Shown in pieces: positions 5,408-7,156 of a DNA stretch of 7,156 nt. The notes under the pieces are model-generated. The model did not search any database, was not told the DNA's origin, and saw nothing but the letters and a program-made list of their open reading frames with translations. A program made the translations under genes and the position numbers. The DNA is taken from positions 1-7,156 of the forward strand of contig JANXRO010000247.1 of NCBI GenBank assembly GCA_025356765.1, in the 5' to 3' direction. This DNA is from Hyphomicrobiales bacterium (GTDB taxonomy: Bacteria > Pseudomonadota > Alphaproteobacteria > Rhizobiales > Aestuariivirgaceae). Numbering within the stretch: position 1 is the stretch's first letter; every line of letters begins with the position of its first letter.

Positions 5408-7036
5408 TTAAATCAGGTTCCGCACGACACGCCCGGAAGTTTGCAGCACTTCAAAAGCTCTGAAACGACGATTGTGTTTAATTATAACATGTTGACCAGC
5501 GGGCTTAAAAATCCTCGAACTTCCTGACATATCCCGCATGGCATCGCCAAGCGATTGAAAGTGGCGGGAAGCAGCTGCCCCCAGCATTGCTGAGCCCAAG
5601 AGAACTGGCTCGGGAGTGTTTGGTAAAGCAACGGATGTTTGAGTTGTGTCTGCAAGCATTTGGCAAACGAGATCACTTTGTGCAGCGCCACCGCTTGCAA
5701 CAATCAATTTGATGGCGACTCCTTGGGTCGCAAATCTGTCGAGGAGCTGCTTCAGGCCGTAACCAATTCCACTCAGCCCCCCAACGTAGAATGAAATCAA
5801 ATTATCTACATCACGCTCCAAACCGAGACCTGCAATGATGGCACGCGCGTCAGGTTCTGCATAAGGAGAGCGGTTGCCTAAAAATTCAGGAACGACATGC
5901 AAGTCCTTGGCGAGATCGATAGCATCCGAAAGACTTTTGCACTTATTTTGCACCTGCAGGTCCAGCCAAGCCACTAAGGAAAGTTCCGCAGCTTGTGCGA
6001 GTGCCTTCGCTTTGCCTTTGGCTGGATGCATTTCAATCAGTTGATCAATGGCGGCCCCCGCGGCAGATTGGCCGCCTTCGTTGAGCCAAAGTCCCGGTAT
6101 CATCGCCGAAAAATAGGGCCCCCACACGCCACTCACGAAGATCGGTTCCTTGGCAGAGGCCATGGAGCACGCAGATGTTCCAAAAATGTAAGCCAGACGA
6201 TTTTCAACGGCCAGATTTTCATCATCAACCTTGCCGCCCAAAGTGCCAACACCGCCGGCATGCGCGTCAATCATGGATGCGCCAACGGCTGTGCCTTGCG
6301 GTAATCCCAGTTCCAAAGCGGCTTGCGCGGTTAGTCCTTTTCCAAGAGCCGTTCCGGGTTCAACGATGCTTGTACCAATCCGCGCAAAGCCTTCATCGGC
6401 CAATTCGGCCAACCCTATGGCGGTAAAATAGTTTTTATCCCAACGCTTTTCATGCGCGAGATAAGTCCATTTGCAGGTGACCGTACAGATTGAACGATCA
6501 AGTGCTCCGGTTGCGCGCCATGTCAGGTAGTCAGGCAGATCAAAGAAATAATCTGCCCCTGCATACGCCTCTGGTAGATTGCGTTTCAACCACAAAAGTT
6601 TCGGCGTTTCCATTTCGGGCGAAATGCGGCCGCCAACATAGCGCAGCACATCGTGCGTACCCGCATTGATCTCTTCGGCCTCAATTGCTGAACGATGGTC
6701 CATCCACACTATGATATTGCGTTTGGGATCGCCTGAAGGGCTAACCGAAATCGGAGAACCATCTTTCTCGACGGCCACAAACGAGCAGGTTGCATCAAAT
6801 CCCACACCCGCGATATTCGTTATTGAAACGCCGGATGAGGACACTGCCTCATGCACACTTGCGCGCACCGCTTGCCAAATTTGATCACTTGATTGTTCAA
6901 CAACATCGCCTGCTTCGCGCCACATCGTGATATCGCGCTTTGCAACGGCCAGAAGTTTTCCAGTAGCATCAAATACACCAGCGCGCGCACTGCCGGTGCC
7001 AACATCAACTCCAACAAATGCTTTCTGTGACGACAT
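5408..7036 (-). CDS. FGGY-family carbohydrate kinase, probably D-ribulokinase
   Basis: A 542-aa cytoplasmic kinase that phosphorylates a sugar or ketose with ATP. The N-terminal FGGY domain opens VGVDVGTGSARAG (8-20), has WMDHR at 111-115 and DAHAG at 257-261, where D257 is the expected catalytic base. The C-terminal domain contains FGTSAC (285-290), GGQSAAGAAID (321-331) and the nucleotide-site SGGAAQS (448-454). WMDHR, the TCKWTYL stretch (187-193) and the length of about 540 aa fit the ribulokinase-like branch rather than xylulokinase or glycerol kinase. The ATG at 7036 is 3 nt after the stop of the dehydrogenase gene and lacks a strong ribosome-binding site, so it is probably translationally coupled. 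With an SDR polyol dehydrogenase upstream, conversion of D-ribulose to D-ribulose 5-phosphate is the most likely step. Specificity for another ketose or pentitol remains possible. Confidence 0.93.
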   Translation of the reverse strand: MSSQKAFVGVDVGTGSARAGVFDATGKLLAVAKRDITMWREAGDVVEQSSDQIWQAVRASVHEAVSSSGVSITNIAGVGFDATCSFVAVEKDGSPISVSPSGDPKRNIIVWMDHRSAIEAEEINAGTHDVLRYVGGRISPEMETPKLLWLKRNLPEAYAGADYFFDLPDYLTWRATGALDRSICTVTCKWTYLAHEKRWDKNYFTAIGLAELADEGFARIGTSIVEPGTALGKGLTAQAALELGLPQGTAVGASMIDAHAGGVGTLGGKVDDENLAVENRLAYIFGTSACSMASAKEPIFVSGVWGPYFSAMIPGLWLNEGGQSAAGAAIDQLIEMHPAKGKAKALAQAAELSLVAWLDLQVQNKCKSLSDAIDLAKDLHVVPEFLGNRSPYAEPDARAIIAGLGLERDVDNLISFYVGGLSGIGYGLKQLLDRFATQGVAIKLIVASGGAAQSDLVCQMLADTTQTSVALPNTPEPVLLGSAMLGAAASRHFQSLGDAMRDMSGSSRIFKPAGQHVIIKHNRRFRAFEVLQTSGRVVRNLI

Positions 7037-7039
7037 CGA

Positions 7040-7156
7040 TTAGAGGTCCACACTGAGCGGTAAAATGACCAGATCACGGATAACGATATTGCGAGGCCTT
7101 GTGAGCATGAACAACACGGAATCAGCAACCTCTTTGGGCTGCATCAAACTGCCATT
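7040..7156 (-). CDS. short-chain dehydrogenase/reductase, C-terminal 38 residues (possible ribitol dehydrogenase)
   Basis: A partial gene cut by the right edge. The 38 codons before the TAA (7042-7040) read NGSLMQPKEVADSVLFMLTR, then RPRNIVIRDLVILPLSVDL (the shared R is the same residue). The L-x-P-x-x-V-A-x-x-V-x-F-x-L helix followed by R-x-x-x-I-R-D-L-V-x-L-P and a short tail is the familiar C-terminus of classical SDR oxidoreductases. The nucleotide-binding fold and the YxxxK active site lie outside the window, so substrate and cofactor cannot be read. Its 3-nt gap to the ribulokinase-like gene makes a pentitol 2-dehydrogenase, such as ribitol to D-ribulose, the natural guess. The frame, the in-frame stop and the sequence pattern make the SDR call firm; the substrate is inference. 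Confidence 0.82.
   Translation of the reverse strand, partial: NGSLMQPKEVADSVLFMLTRPRNIVIRDLVILPLSVDL

Noticed and set aside
5408..5470. Kinase C-terminus altered by the nearby IS-like repeats
   Set aside because: The last residues (RFRAFEVLQTSGRVVR) look like an ordinary FGGY ending and the total length is normal, so no truncation is evident.
5276..5527. Plus-strand 83-codon open frame spanning the intergenic region and the end of the kinase gene
   Set aside because: About half lies antisense to the kinase coding region, no ribosome-binding site precedes it, and the translation shows no recognisable domain.
6175..6426. Plus-strand open frames inside the FGGY kinase gene
   Set aside because: They are antisense shadows of a full-length kinase gene with intact motifs, and no ribosome-binding sites or recognisable domains support them.

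Overview
The window looks like part of an alphaproteobacterial chromosome of moderate GC. This is an inference from the gene families, the dense colinear packing and the protein style; no rRNA or species marker is present. Every gene I can support lies on the minus strand, so transcription runs from high to low coordinates.

Right side (5408-7156): the C-terminal end of a short-chain dehydrogenase (7040-7156, cut by the window edge) is followed after 3 nt by a complete FGGY-family carbohydrate kinase (5408-7036). Together they look like the polyol-to-ketose-to-ketose-phosphate steps of a pentitol pathway. Ribitol to D-ribulose to D-ribulose 5-phosphate is the best guess.

Middle (4820-5407): a 588-bp stretch without a convincing gene, visibly AT-richer in its right half. 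It holds two similar direct repeats of about 30 bp that resemble ends of an insertion sequence, an orphan ribosome-binding site beside a truncated start, and a long open frame without a start codon. It separates two unrelated transcription units and must contain the promoter of the left operon.

Left side (1-4819): a tightly spaced, apparently single operon. In order of transcription it encodes an OmpR-family response regulator, its sensor histidine kinase (ATGA overlap), a membrane protein with four DUF347-type repeats, a 189-aa exported helical protein, a 183-aa exported protein resembling the PsbP/DcrB fold, an ABC ATPase of the LolD/MacB exporter type, and the first 31 codons of a second ABC ATPase that runs off the left edge. 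Strong AGGAG ribosome-binding sites, each 6 nt from an ATG, fix three starts that lie inside longer open frames. A perfect 11-bp GC-rich hairpin sits between the two exported-protein genes.

Together the left operon reads as a signal-responsive envelope system: sensing through the kinase, a polytopic membrane protein, two periplasmic proteins and a two-ATPase exporter whose permease should lie just beyond the left edge. Its substrate and signal cannot be read from the sequence. This operon is the best candidate here for an undescribed system.
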